Source of the DNA: Mycobacterium sp. IS-1742
Lineage (GTDB): Bacteria > Actinomycetota > Actinomycetes > Mycobacteriales > Mycobacteriaceae
DNA length: 52,223 nucleotides
Assembly: GCF_001500125.1 (NCBI RefSeq)
Contig: NZ_LQIV01000025.1
Location: 1-52,223, forward strand
Direction of reading: 5' to 3'
The position numbers and the translations under genes were made by a program. Under the pieces are notes generated by a model, which had not been told where the DNA came from, ran no database searches, and was given only the letters and a program-made list of their open reading frames with translations. Positions within the stretch are counted from its first letter, which is position 1; every line of letters begins with the position of its first letter. Below are positions 1-8,090 of this stretch, in pieces.

Positions 1-71
1 CTGGTTGACCCGCGTGCCGGGGAACGGCATGAAGAATTCGCCCATGTCCGACGCCAGCCGGTTGGCCGCCT
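1..71. repeat. Inverted duplicate of bases 406-476, probable assembly artefact
   Basis: Bases 1-71 are an exact reverse complement of bases 406-476 inside the apa gene; identity ends at base 72. The copy carries in-frame stops relative to apa (TGA at 6-8 and 30-32), so it cannot be the true 5' part of that gene. It lies at the very edge of the window and abuts the GC-rich Pro/Ala repeat region. A fold-back read or misassembled contig end is the simplest explanation; a real small inversion-duplication is the alternative. The copy creates a spurious 293-residue open frame from base 5. Confidence 0.85.
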
Positions 72-875
72 CCGCCCCCGGCGGTTCCGAACGCGGCACC
101 GCCCCCCGCGGATCCCAACGCCCCGCCGCCGCCTCCGGCGGATCCGAATGCGGCGCCGCCCGCGGATCCGAACGCCCCGCCGCCTCCCGCGCCGGAACCG
201 GGCCGCGTCGACAACGCCGCTGGCGGCCTGAGCTACGTCGTGCCCGCAGGGTGGAAGGTCTCCGACGCCACGAACCTCTCCTACGGGCAGGCGCTGCTGA
301 CGAGGATCCCGCCGGAAGGCGTCACCGACCCGCCCAACGACACCAGCGTGCTGCTGGGCCGTCTCGACCTGAAGCTCTTCGCGGGCGCCGAGACCGACAA
401 CACCAAGGCGGCCAACCGGCTGGCGTCGGACATGGGCGAATTCTTCATGCCGTTCCCCGGCACGCGGGTCAACCAGTCGACGACTCAGCTCAACGCCGAC
501 GGCATGCCGGGCGTGGCGTCGTACTACGAGGTGAAGTTCACCGACACGAACAAGCCAAACGGCCAGATCTGGGCCGGGGTGGTGGGCAACCCGGTCGCGC
601 CGGGAACACCGCGTGGCCAGCGGACGCCGGACCGGTGGTTCGTGGTCTGGCTGGGCTCGGCCACCAACCCGGTCGACCGGGATGCGGCCGTCGCGCTCGC
701 CAACTCGATCCGGCCGTGGGCGCCCCCGCCGCCTCCGGCGCCGCCGGCACCGGGCGATCCGAACGTGCCGCCGCCGCCCGCGGACCCGAATGCGGCGCCT
801 CCGCGGCCCGAGGTCGGTGTCGCGGTCCCGGTCGCACCCGAGAGCGTGCCGCCGGAGATGAGGCCCCCGGCCTGA
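72..875 (+). CDS. apa: Apa-type alanine/proline-rich secreted antigen (MPT32 family), 5' truncated
   Basis: The open frame from about base 72 encodes a Pro/Ala-rich stretch with repeated DPNAPPPP-type units, then a globular domain starting near the VVPAGWKVSDATNLSYG segment and a second proline-rich tail ending PPEMRPPA. This matches Apa/FAP, the secreted mannosylated glycoprotein that binds fibronectin in mycobacteria. The signal peptide and true start are missing because the window begins with an inverted duplicate. An internal GTG at 240 also opens the frame but would discard the repeat region, so it is not taken as the start. A nested hairpin terminator follows the stop. Family identity is strong; the missing N-terminus is attributed to the artefact at the window edge rather than to a biological truncation. 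Confidence 0.88.
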   Translation, partial: PPPAVPNAAPPPADPNAPPPPPADPNAAPPADPNAPPPPAPEPGRVDNAAGGLSYVVPAGWKVSDATNLSYGQALLTRIPPEGVTDPPNDTSVLLGRLDLKLFAGAETDNTKAANRLASDMGEFFMPFPGTRVNQSTTQLNADGMPGVASYYEVKFTDTNKPNGQIWAGVVGNPVAPGTPRGQRTPDRWFVVWLGSATNPVDRDAAVALANSIRPWAPPPPPAPPAPGDPNVPPPPADPNAAPPRPEVGVAVPVAPESVPPEMRPPA

Positions 876-884
876 CGCCGCTGT

Positions 885-931
885 GAGCACCCGTGCCAAC
901 AGGCGCACGAAAGCGCCGGCACGGGGCGCTC
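885..931 (+). terminator. Nested hairpin terminator after apa
   Basis: An outer stem pairs 885-897 with 918-931 (GAGC and CCCGTGCC arms with a small internal mismatch) and encloses a perfect inner stem, GGCGC at 902-906 with GCGCC at 913-917. It begins 10 bases after the apa stop and lies between convergent genes, so it could serve both. There is no long U-tract, as is common in mycobacteria. Confidence 0.6.
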
Positions 932-958
932 AGGCCACGCACTTGTGGTGCGCCGTCG

Positions 959-1243
959 TCAGATTCCCGCGCAAATCGACGGCACGAACGGGATGGGAAT
1001 CGGCACGCAGGCCCCCACACTGAAATACGGCGTGATGTCGCCGTTCCACGCCGGCGGCGGTGGAGGAGGCAGCGGTGCCGGGGGAGGCGGTATCGCGACG
1101 CACGTGTTGGACGGCGCGTCGTAGAACGTGCCGAGTCCGCATTCCGTAGCGTTGCCGACTGCCGGTGAGATCAGAGCCATCGAAGCAAATGGCGCGATCG
1201 CGGCCAATCCAAACACTGCGCGCCGGCGTACTTTGCCATTCAT
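959..1243 (-). CDS. Small secreted Cys/Pro-rich protein
   Basis: This 94-residue protein begins MNGKVRRR and has a positively charged N-terminus, a hydrophobic segment and a likely signal peptidase site after AVGNA near residue 32. The mature part starts TECGLGTFYDAP and holds four cysteines (TEC, NTC, GAC, SIC) flanking a polyproline stretch. The pattern suggests two disulfides and a secreted cell-envelope protein. The start is supported by a GAAGGGGG ribosome site just upstream. Its gene is convergent with apa. I recognise it only as one of the small conserved secreted proteins of mycobacteria; no function can be assigned. Confidence 0.75.
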   Translation of the reverse strand: MNGKVRRRAVFGLAAIAPFASMALISPAVGNATECGLGTFYDAPSNTCVAIPPPPAPLPPPPPPAWNGDITPYFSVGACVPIPIPFVPSICAGI

Positions 1244-1344
1244 CTGGGCCCCCTTCGATAGTTTCGAGCCCGACTCGTCAATTTTAGAACCAGCCGTATG
1301 ACTCCGAACTGTTATCAGCGGGTTGGTGCCACGGCTTCCGCGAC

Positions 1345-2079
1345 TCAGGCCGACAGGTGCCAGACCAGGGCGGCCGCCAGCGCGCCCATACCGTTCAGCG
1401 ACCAGTGCAGCGCGATCGGCGCCAGCAGGCTGCCGCTGCGTTTGCGCAACCAGGTGAACACGAAGCCCGCGATCCCGGTCGCCACCACAGCGAGCACCAC
1501 CCCTGCCACGGTGCCCATCACCCCACCGCCGAACAACCGGGTGAAGCCGACATTGCTGCTGGTCAGGCCCATCGAAGTAGCGATGTGCCACAACCCGAAC
1601 AGCAGGGATCCGGCTGCGGCGACACCGCGGAAACCCCAGGCCCGGTTCAGTGCGCCGTGCAGCACCCCGCGGAACGCCAACTCCTCGGGTATCACGGTCT
1701 GCAACGGGATCACCACCATCGAGGCGATCAACGCCCCGGAGATCGTGGCGTAGTTGTTGTTCATGAACATCGGGCGTGTCCACGGCAGCAGCGCGCCGAT
1801 CGCGATCACCGAGAGCACCACGGCCACCGCGGCCGCCGCGTATCCGGCTCCGGAGCGCCAGTGCTCCCGCCCGAGTCCAAGCTCGGTCCAGCCCAGACCG
1901 CGCCGGCGGACCAGGATCAGCAGACCGACGGCCGCCGCGGGCACGGTCGCGATGCTGGCCCACGGCGTGGTGAAGTGCGCGACGAGGTTGGTGATCGCCA
2001 GGACCGCGACCACGACGGCGATGTCGACGTAGACCCGCACCCGGGGCAGCGCATGTGGATGGGGGTCGACGGCAGTCAT
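1345..2079 (-). CDS. CPBP-family intramembrane metalloprotease
   Basis: The 244-residue protein is predicted to have about six to eight membrane segments. It carries the CPBP (Abi/Rce1-like) signatures in order: EE-x3-R at residues 132-137 (PEELAFRG), F-x3-H at 161-165 (LFGLWH) and H-x3-N at 225-229 (LHWSLN). These conserved residues form the catalytic centre of type II CAAX prenyl endopeptidases, so the protein is probably an active intramembrane protease of unknown substrate. It sits where M. tuberculosis carries Rv1863c near apa (from memory), supporting a conserved backbone position. It is transcribed away from the small secreted gene downstream and follows xfp by 36 bases on the same strand. 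Confidence 0.85.
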   Translation of the reverse strand: MTAVDPHPHALPRVRVYVDIAVVVAVLAITNLVAHFTTPWASIATVPAAAVGLLILVRRRGLGWTELGLGREHWRSGAGYAAAAVAVVLSVIAIGALLPWTRPMFMNNNYATISGALIASMVVIPLQTVIPEELAFRGVLHGALNRAWGFRGVAAAGSLLFGLWHIATSMGLTSSNVGFTRLFGGGVMGTVAGVVLAVVATGIAGFVFTWLRKRSGSLLAPIALHWSLNGMGALAAALVWHLSA

Positions 2080-2115
2080 CCCGACCGATGGTACCGAGGC
2101 CGGGTTCGTCCGGTG

Positions 2116-4548
2116 CTATTCGTTGTCGGCGGTGTCCTGGGCCATCGACTGCGTGCCGCCGGGCCGGTAGCCGCTGTCCCATGTCCAGCCGGAGATCGCG
2201 GGGTCGTCCTCGCCGTGCTCGCGCGTGTAGGCGCGCGCGGCCAGCCGGGCGTCGGCCATCTCCTGACGCAGCCCCGCGGCCCTGGTGCCCAGGCCCTCGA
2301 CGCGGTCGATGACATCCATGACCAGATGGAAGCGGTCGAGGTCGTTGAGCATCACCATGTCGAACGGCGTCGTCGTGGTGCCGCGCTCCTTGAAGCCGCG
2401 CACGTGCAACTGCTCGTGATTGGCGTGCCGGTAGGCCAACCGGTGGATCAGCCACGGATATCCGTGATAGGCGAAGATCACCGGTTTGTCCGTGGTGAAG
2501 ATCGAGTCGAACTCGCGGTCGGGCAGTCCGTGCGGGTGCTCGGACGCCGGCTGCAGTCGCATGATGTCGACGACGTTGACCACGCGCACCTTCAGGTCGG
2601 GCAACCGGCGACGCAGGATGTCGGCGGCGGCCACGGTCTCGAGGGTGGGGATGTCGCCGGCACAGGCGAGGACCACGTCGGGTTCACCGGTGGTGGTGCT
2701 CGCCCACTCCCAGATGCCGAGCCCTCGAGTGCAGTGCGCGACCGCTTCGTCCATCGTCAGGTAGGTCAGGGCCGGCTGCTTGCCCGCCACGATCACATTG
2801 ACGTACTGGCGGCTGCGCAGGCAGTGGTCGGCGACAGAGAGCAGCGTGTTGGCGTCCGGCGGCAGGTAGACCCGGACCACCTCGGGCCGTTTGTTGGCGA
2901 CGTGGTCGATGAACCCCGGATCCTGGTGGGAGGCGCCGTTGTGGTCCTGGCGCCAGACGTGCGAGGTCAGCAGGTAGTTCAACGACGCGATCGGCCGCCG
3001 CCAGCTCAAGTGCGCACTGCTCGACAACCACTTGGCGTGCTGGTTGAGCATCGAGTCGACGATGTGGACGAACGCCTCGTAGCAGTTGAACAGGCCGTGC
3101 CTGCCGGTGAGCAGATAGCCCTCGAGCCAGCCCTGGCACAGGTGTTCGGACAGCACCTCCATGACCCGTCCCGCCGGGGCGAGGTGCTCGTCCTCGGGGC
3201 CGGCCTCGGCCATCCACGCCTTGTCGGTGGCCTCGAACACCGGCGACAACCGGTTGGACGCCGTCTCGTCGGGGCCCATGATGCGGAACCGGTCCTGGTT
3301 GCGGACGATGACGTCGCGCAGGAACGTGCCGAGCACCTTCGTCGCCTCCGCGCTCTGCGAACCGGGCTGCTCGACGGGCACGGCGTAGTCGCGGAAGTCG
3401 GGCAGGTCGAGGGCGCGCAGCAGCACACCGCCGTTGGCGTGCGGGTTGTCGCTCATCCGGCGGCGCCCCTCGGGGGCGAGCGCGCGGAGTTCGGGGATCA
3501 GTCCGCCGTCGTCGTCGAACAGTTCCTCGGGGCGGTAGCTGCGCAACCACTGCTCGAGCTGGGCCATGTGCTCGGGGTTGTCGTGCGTTTCGGACAGCGG
3601 CACCTGGTGTGAACGCCAGGTGCCTTCCACCTTCTTGCCGTCCACCTCGCGCGGGCCGGTCCAGCCCTTGGGGGTGCGCAGGATGATCATCGGCCACAGG
3701 GGGCGGCCGGGCTCCTCGTCGAGGCGCGCGGCCCGCTGGATGGCGGCGATCTGGTCGAAGGACTCGTCGAGGGCGGCGGCGAACTGCTGGTGGACGCTCT
3801 CCGGATCGGCCGAGGGTTCCGGGGCGGCGACGGTGATCGGCCGGTACCCGTAGCCGTAGAACAGCGACTCGAGCTCCTCCTGGGGGATGCGCGCCAGCAC
3901 CGTGGGGTTGGCGATCTTGTAGCTGTTGAGATGCAGGATCGGCAGCACGGCGCCGTCGGTCACCGGGTTCAGGAACTTGTTGGAGTGCCAGCTCGCGGCC
4001 AGCGGTCCGGTCTCGGCCTCACCGTCGCCGACGACGCACGCGACCACCAGGTCGGGGTTGTCGAAGGCCGCGCCGTACGCGTGCACCAGCGCGTAACCCA
4101 GCTCCCCGCCCTCATGGATCGAGCCGGGCGTCTCCGACGCCACGTGGCTGGGGATCCCGCCGGGAAACGAGAACTGGCGGAACAACTTTCGGAGTCCATC
4201 GACGTCCTCGCCGATGTCGGTGTAGACCTCGCTGTACGTGCCCTCGAGGTAGGCGTTGGCCACCAGGCCGGGACCACCGTGTCCCGGTCCGGTGATGTAG
4301 ATGACGTCGGCGTCGCGTTCGCGGATGATCCGGTTGAGATGCGCGTACACGAGGTTGAGCCCCGGGGTGGTGCCCCAGTGTCCCAACAACCGCGGTTTGA
4401 CGTGTTCGGCGCGCAGTTCCTCGCGCAGCAGCGGATTGTCGAGCAGGTAGATCTGCCCGACGGACAGGTAGTTGGCGGCTCGCCAGTAGGAGTTGATGAG
4501 CCGGAGTTCTTCGTCGGACAGGGTGGGGGAGAGCGTGGTCTCACTCAT
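2116..4548 (-). CDS. xfp: Xylulose-5-phosphate/fructose-6-phosphate phosphoketolase
   Basis: This thiamine-diphosphate enzyme splits xylulose 5-phosphate (or fructose 6-phosphate) with phosphate into acetyl phosphate plus glyceraldehyde 3-phosphate (or erythrose 4-phosphate). The 810-residue protein has the family length and hallmark segments: SYWRAANYLSVGQIYL at the N-terminus, GHGGPG, SIHEGGELGYAL, the signature GDGEAETGPLA, and ASHQDPGFIDH in the second half. The start at 4548 (MSETTLSPTLSDEELR) matches where family members begin; ATGs at 4578 and 4587 are in frame and possible, and none has a strong ribosome site. No acetate kinase or phosphotransacetylase gene lies beside it. The nearby polyol operon could supply its pentulose-phosphate substrate. 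Confidence 0.93.
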   Translation of the reverse strand: MSETTLSPTLSDEELRLINSYWRAANYLSVGQIYLLDNPLLREELRAEHVKPRLLGHWGTTPGLNLVYAHLNRIIRERDADVIYITGPGHGGPGLVANAYLEGTYSEVYTDIGEDVDGLRKLFRQFSFPGGIPSHVASETPGSIHEGGELGYALVHAYGAAFDNPDLVVACVVGDGEAETGPLAASWHSNKFLNPVTDGAVLPILHLNSYKIANPTVLARIPQEELESLFYGYGYRPITVAAPEPSADPESVHQQFAAALDESFDQIAAIQRAARLDEEPGRPLWPMIILRTPKGWTGPREVDGKKVEGTWRSHQVPLSETHDNPEHMAQLEQWLRSYRPEELFDDDGGLIPELRALAPEGRRRMSDNPHANGGVLLRALDLPDFRDYAVPVEQPGSQSAEATKVLGTFLRDVIVRNQDRFRIMGPDETASNRLSPVFEATDKAWMAEAGPEDEHLAPAGRVMEVLSEHLCQGWLEGYLLTGRHGLFNCYEAFVHIVDSMLNQHAKWLSSSAHLSWRRPIASLNYLLTSHVWRQDHNGASHQDPGFIDHVANKRPEVVRVYLPPDANTLLSVADHCLRSRQYVNVIVAGKQPALTYLTMDEAVAHCTRGLGIWEWASTTTGEPDVVLACAGDIPTLETVAAADILRRRLPDLKVRVVNVVDIMRLQPASEHPHGLPDREFDSIFTTDKPVIFAYHGYPWLIHRLAYRHANHEQLHVRGFKERGTTTTPFDMVMLNDLDRFHLVMDVIDRVEGLGTRAAGLRQEMADARLAARAYTREHGEDDPAISGWTWDSGYRPGGTQSMAQDTADNE

Positions 4549-4712
4549 TGACGTCCCGTCGGTGATCTGAGTGCTCATGGCGAGCATTGTCGTCGGGCAT
4601 GGTGAACGGCATGTGAGATCCAGATACCCCATTGTGTGTCCCTTTATGTGTCGCGGTCTCCGCCCGGGCAGGCCGGGTGTCGGCCGAACCGGACGGTCAG
4701 GCACACTAGGGT

Positions 4713-4726
4713 TTGACACCTGTCAA
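4713..4726. promoter_or_regulatory. Short inverted repeat upstream of the thiolase-like gene
   Basis: TTGACA and TGTCAA arms separated by CC form a perfect 6+6 palindrome ending 19 bases before the ATG at 4746. A TAGGGT hexamer (4708-4713) abuts it and could be a -10 element. The site could be a regulator operator in the xfp/thiolase divergent region; a chance match is possible given the short arms. Confidence 0.3.
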
Positions 4727-4745
4727 CTACGCCAGAGGAGCGTCG

Positions 4746-6224
4746 ATGCCTTCGCCCGCCAACACCCCTGTGCTCGTCGGCTACGGACAGGTGAACCAGC
4801 GCGCCGACCGGCCCGACCTCGAACCGGTCGATCTGATGGAGGCCGCGGCCCGCGAGGCCGCCGACGCGCGGGTGCTCGAGGCGGTCGACGCGGTGCGGGT
4901 GGTGAACCTGCTGTCCTGGCGATACCGCGACCCCGGCCTGCTGCTGGCCCAGCGCATCGGCGCCGACAAGGCCACCACCCGGTACACCGGGATCGGCGGG
5001 AACGTTCCGCAGAGCCTGGTCAACCAGGCCTGTCTGGACATCCAGGCCGGACGCCACGGCGTCGTCCTGATCGCCGGAGCCGAAACCTGGCGTACCCGAA
5101 CGCGGTTGCGCGCCAAGGGTGAGAAGCCGAACTGGACACGCCAGGACGAATCCGTGCCGGTGGCCGACGGCGCCGACGAGAACGTGCCGATGGCCGGCGA
5201 CGCCGAGAATCGCATCGGGCTCGACCGGCCCTCCTACGTCTACCCGATGTTCGAACAGGCGGTCCGCATCGCCGCCGGCGAGACACCCGACGAGCACCGG
5301 CGGCGGATCGGTGAGCTGTGGGCGCAGTTCTCCGCGGTCGCCGCCGACAACCCGCACGCCTGGCGCCGCGACGCACTGGCCGCGGACGCGATCTGGCAGC
5401 CGAGCCCCGAGAACCGGATGATCAGCTGGCCCTATCCGAAGCTGATGAACTCCAACAACATGGTCGACCAGGGTGCGGTGCTCATCCTGACCTCGGTCGA
5501 GACCGCCCGGCAGCTGAAGATCCCGTCGGAGCGCTGGGTTTTCCCGTACGCCGGCACCGACTCGCACGACACGTACGCCATCGGCGAGCGCGCGGAGTTC
5601 CACCGTTCACCGGCGATCCGGATCGCCGGGCAGCGGGCACTCGAGCTGGCGGGCACCGCGATCGAGGACGTCGACCTGATCGACGTGTACTCGTGTTTCC
5701 CGTCGGCGGTGCAGGTGGCGGCGACCGAACTCGGGCTGCCGGTCGGCGATCCGGCGCGGCCGCTCACCGTCACCGGGGGACTGACCTTCGCCGGCGGCCC
5801 CTGGAACAACTACGTCTCGCATTCCATCGCCACGATGGCCGAGCGGCTGGCGGCCAACCCGGGGCAGCGCGGCCTGATCACCGCCAACGGCGGCTACCTG
5901 ACCAAGCACAGCTTCGGGGTGTACGGCACCGAACCGCCGCAGGGCGAATTCCGTTGGGAGGACGTGCAATCCGAGGTGGACCGGGAACCCACCCGCACCC
6001 TGGCCGTGGAGTGGTCCGGTGTCGGGACCGTCGAGTCGTGGACCACACCGTTCGACCGCGACGGCGTCCCGGAGAAGGCGTTCCTCGCGGTGCGCACGCC
6101 CGAGGGTGCGCGCACGCTCGCGGTGATCCAGGACCTGGATGACGCCGCGGCCACCGTGGAGGGCGACATCGGCGGCGCCGCGGTGACCGTGCGCGCCGAC
6201 GGCACCGCGCGCCTGGCTACGTGA
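4746..6224 (+). CDS. Thiolase-like protein (Rv1867 type, acetyl-CoA acetyltransferase superfamily)
   Basis: The 492-residue protein opens TPVLVGYGQVNQRADRPDLEPVDLM, typical of SCP2/thiolase-like enzymes. It has a thiolase fold through about residue 400, with the C-terminal-half motif DLIDVYSCFPSAVQ, a GGLTFAGGPWNNYVSHSIATM segment and a GYLTKHSFGVYGTEPP segment. An extra beta-rich C-terminal domain of about 90 residues follows, like the additional domain of type 1 thiolase-like proteins. From memory this is the orthologue of M. tuberculosis Rv1867. The start at 4746 is fixed by an AGAGGAG site 7 bases upstream. Substrate is unknown; involvement in fatty-acid or sterol CoA metabolism is the likely general role. 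Its end overlaps the convergent SDR gene by 8 bases. Confidence 0.85.
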   Translation: MPSPANTPVLVGYGQVNQRADRPDLEPVDLMEAAAREAADARVLEAVDAVRVVNLLSWRYRDPGLLLAQRIGADKATTRYTGIGGNVPQSLVNQACLDIQAGRHGVVLIAGAETWRTRTRLRAKGEKPNWTRQDESVPVADGADENVPMAGDAENRIGLDRPSYVYPMFEQAVRIAAGETPDEHRRRIGELWAQFSAVAADNPHAWRRDALAADAIWQPSPENRMISWPYPKLMNSNNMVDQGAVLILTSVETARQLKIPSERWVFPYAGTDSHDTYAIGERAEFHRSPAIRIAGQRALELAGTAIEDVDLIDVYSCFPSAVQVAATELGLPVGDPARPLTVTGGLTFAGGPWNNYVSHSIATMAERLAANPGQRGLITANGGYLTKHSFGVYGTEPPQGEFRWEDVQSEVDREPTRTLAVEWSGVGTVESWTTPFDRDGVPEKAFLAVRTPEGARTLAVIQDLDDAAATVEGDIGGAAVTVRADGTARLAT

Positions 6225-6987
6225 TGGTGTACCCGCCGTCGACCACCAGGTCGGCGCCGGTGATCATCGCCGCCGCGTCGGATGCGAGATACACTGCGGC
6301 GGCGGCGATCTCGGCGGGGTAGGCAAACCGCCCGATCGGGATGAGCTTCTTGAGGGCGTCCCCGCGCGGGCCGTCCCAGGCCTTGTGGCCCAGTTCGGTG
6401 AGCACCACGGTCGGCGAAATCGTGTTCACCCGGACCCCGCGACCGCCCCACTCGGCGGCCAGCACCTTGGACACCCCGACGACCCCGGACTTCGACGCGC
6501 AGTACGCGACGTGCTGGTCCAGTGCGACGGAGGCGGCCTGTGAGGCCAGGTTGACGATGCTGCCGCCGCCTGCGGCCAGCATCCGGCGGCCCGCCGCCTG
6601 GCACATGAGGAACGTGCCCTTGAGGTTGATGTCGATGGTCGACTCCCAGTCGGCCAGCGACAGGTCCTCGGCCGGTGCGAGGCGGGCCACCCCGGCGCTG
6701 TTGACCAGGATGTCGATCGTGCCGAAGGTGTCGGCCACCGCGTCCACCGTGGCGGTGACCGAAGCGGGATCGCTGACGTCGCAACCGAAACCGCTGCTCT
6801 CGGTGGCCAACGCGGTCGCGGCTTCACGGGCCCCGGCCTCGTTGAGGTCCGCCACCGCGACGCGGGCGCCCTTCGTGGCGAACGCCGCCGCGATCGCCGC
6901 GCCGATGCCGGACGCGCCGCCCGTCACCAGCGCGACCTTTCCGGTCAGTGCGAAGTCGAGATCCACAGTCGGTTCGGCGTCGGTCAT
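6217..6987 (-). CDS. Short-chain polyol dehydrogenase of the SDR family
   Basis: This 256-residue classical SDR has the nucleotide-binding GGASGIG near residues 23-29, NSAGV (the NNAG equivalent), and the YCASK catalytic Tyr-x3-Lys, ending in the family C-terminus SDAAAMITGADLVVDGGYTIT. It lies 28 bases downstream of the SorC-type regulator on the same strand, with an AGGAAGGGA ribosome site, so the two form an operon divergent from the polyol transport and catabolism genes. The context suggests oxidation of a sugar alcohol to a ketose with NAD. A threitol, xylitol or arabinitol substrate is possible, but the sequence alone cannot decide. Confidence 0.82.
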   Translation of the reverse strand: MTDAEPTVDLDFALTGKVALVTGGASGIGAAIAAAFATKGARVAVADLNEAGAREAATALATESSGFGCDVSDPASVTATVDAVADTFGTIDILVNSAGVARLAPAEDLSLADWESTIDINLKGTFLMCQAAGRRMLAAGGGSIVNLASQAASVALDQHVAYCASKSGVVGVSKVLAAEWGGRGVRVNTISPTVVLTELGHKAWDGPRGDALKKLIPIGRFAYPAEIAAAAVYLASDAAAMITGADLVVDGGYTIT

Positions 6988-7015
6988 ATCGTCCCTTCCT
7001 GGTGGGCAGTGTGGT

Positions 7016-7936
7016 TCAGTTCAGGACTGCGGTGGCCAGGTCGATGTCGGTGACCAGCGACGAGACCAGCCCCGACCGGAGCACCGCGCGGGTCGCCGCG
7101 ACCTTCTCGCGGCCGGTCGCGAGGGCAATCCTCGTCGGGATCGCCCGCAGGGTGGCCTCGGCGATGCCCATCCGCCGCTCGTCGAGGCCCGGCACCCGGT
7201 TGCCGTCCGCATCGAGCAGCAGCGCGCAGGTCTCCCCGCAGACACCGGCCGCATCGAGCGACTGTGTCTCGTCGCTCGACAGCGACTGATACACCTGCGA
7301 CGCTCCCGGACTCCATGCGCCCACGGAGATGATCGCGCAGCTGACCTTGCCGTGCCGGGCGACGGTCTCCTGCAATTGGCCGTTGCCGCTGAGGCTTTCG
7401 GCGGTACGCGCATCGGGGACCACCAGCGGCACATACATCGGCCAGGACCGCCCTCCGCTGATCTCGCTGATCCGGCGGACCAGATCGGTTCCGTTGGAGG
7501 TGATCGCCCCGGCCATCCCGGTCAGCTGGACGACGTCGCACTCCGGCAGCGAGGTCAGGTATGCCGCGATGTGGGTGAGCGTGCGCCCGCAGTCGACCCC
7601 CACCACGTCGCCGGACCGCAGGATCGACTGCAGCAGTTCGGCCATCGCCTTGGCCACGGCCTCGACGCGGTCGGAGGTGCTGGTGGTGTCGCAGACGACG
7701 GCGTACGCGTGTTCGAGGCCGTAGCGCCGCTGCAGTTCGGTGGACAACTCGACGTCGACGGCGCCGGGGTTGTGGATCTTGATCTCCACCATCCCGGATT
7801 CGACGGCCTCGTCGAGCATCCGCGCGACCTTGAACCGGGAGAGTCCGAACTCCTCGGCGATCTGGATCCTCGTGCGCCCCTCGAGGTAATAGCGGCGTGC
7901 GATCACGGCCCGCTGGAACAGCTCGTCCGGTCCCAT
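7016..7936 (-). CDS. SorC-family sugar-binding transcriptional regulator
   Basis: The 306-residue protein starts with a helix-turn-helix at residues 21-43 (IQIAEEFGLSRFKVARMLDEA) and continues into a SorC/DeoR-C effector domain typical of sensors of phosphorylated sugars. Effector-domain features include VGVDCGRTLTHIAAYL, QLTGMAGAI and the C-terminal ATGREKVAATRAVLRSGLVSSLVTD. A GAGGAGG ribosome site lies 8 bases before the ATG. It is divergent from the SIS-to-ABC operon across a 154-base region with CATATG palindromes, so it most likely represses or activates that operon and itself in response to a ketose phosphate made by the FGGY kinase. Confidence 0.88.
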   Translation of the reverse strand: MGPDELFQRAVIARRYYLEGRTRIQIAEEFGLSRFKVARMLDEAVESGMVEIKIHNPGAVDVELSTELQRRYGLEHAYAVVCDTTSTSDRVEAVAKAMAELLQSILRSGDVVGVDCGRTLTHIAAYLTSLPECDVVQLTGMAGAITSNGTDLVRRISEISGGRSWPMYVPLVVPDARTAESLSGNGQLQETVARHGKVSCAIISVGAWSPGASQVYQSLSSDETQSLDAAGVCGETCALLLDADGNRVPGLDERRMGIAEATLRAIPTRIALATGREKVAATRAVLRSGLVSSLVTDIDLATAVLN

Positions 7937-7966
7937 GCCGCCGCCTCCTCAGCACACCCCGCGGAT

Positions 7967-8043
7967 GCGTGCACATATGTGCACGCTCGTTGACATATGA
8001 GCATAGGCCATAGCATGATCCAGGCCACAACCCCTCATATGAG
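7967..8043. promoter_or_regulatory. Phased CATATG operator cluster of the polyol locus
   Basis: Three CATATG-centred sites lie between the divergent regulator and SIS genes. Site 1 (7967-7986) is a perfect 20-base palindrome with GCGTGCACAT arms. Site 2 is TGACATATGAGCA (7991-8003). Site 3 is the perfect palindrome CTCATATGAG (8034-8043). The CATATG cores start at 7974, 7994 and 8036, so spacings are 20 and 42 bases, about two and four helical turns. This geometry is what cooperative binding of a SorC tetramer on one DNA face would need. The sites are seen; SorC as the binder is inferred. Confidence 0.6.
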
Positions 8044-8090
8044 TAGCTCACCCAACAGATGAGCAGATGTGACTGACCGGAGGCGGCAAC

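Noticed and set aside
72..240. DPNAPPPP repeat units as a possible CRISPR or DNA repeat element
   Set aside because: They are degenerate codon-level repeats of a Pro/Ala-rich protein region, without spacers.
5..886. A 293-residue open frame covering apa
   Set aside because: It starts inside the inverted copy and runs in a frame different from the Apa protein; it exists only because of the edge duplication.
1357..3612. A 751-residue plus-strand frame opposite the CPBP gene and xfp
   Set aside because: Antisense to well-supported genes in GC-rich DNA with no recognisable domains; a third-position-GC shadow.
4549..4719. N-terminal extension of phosphoketolase upstream of 4548
   Set aside because: The added residues lack family similarity, overlap the divergent promoter and show no ribosome site.
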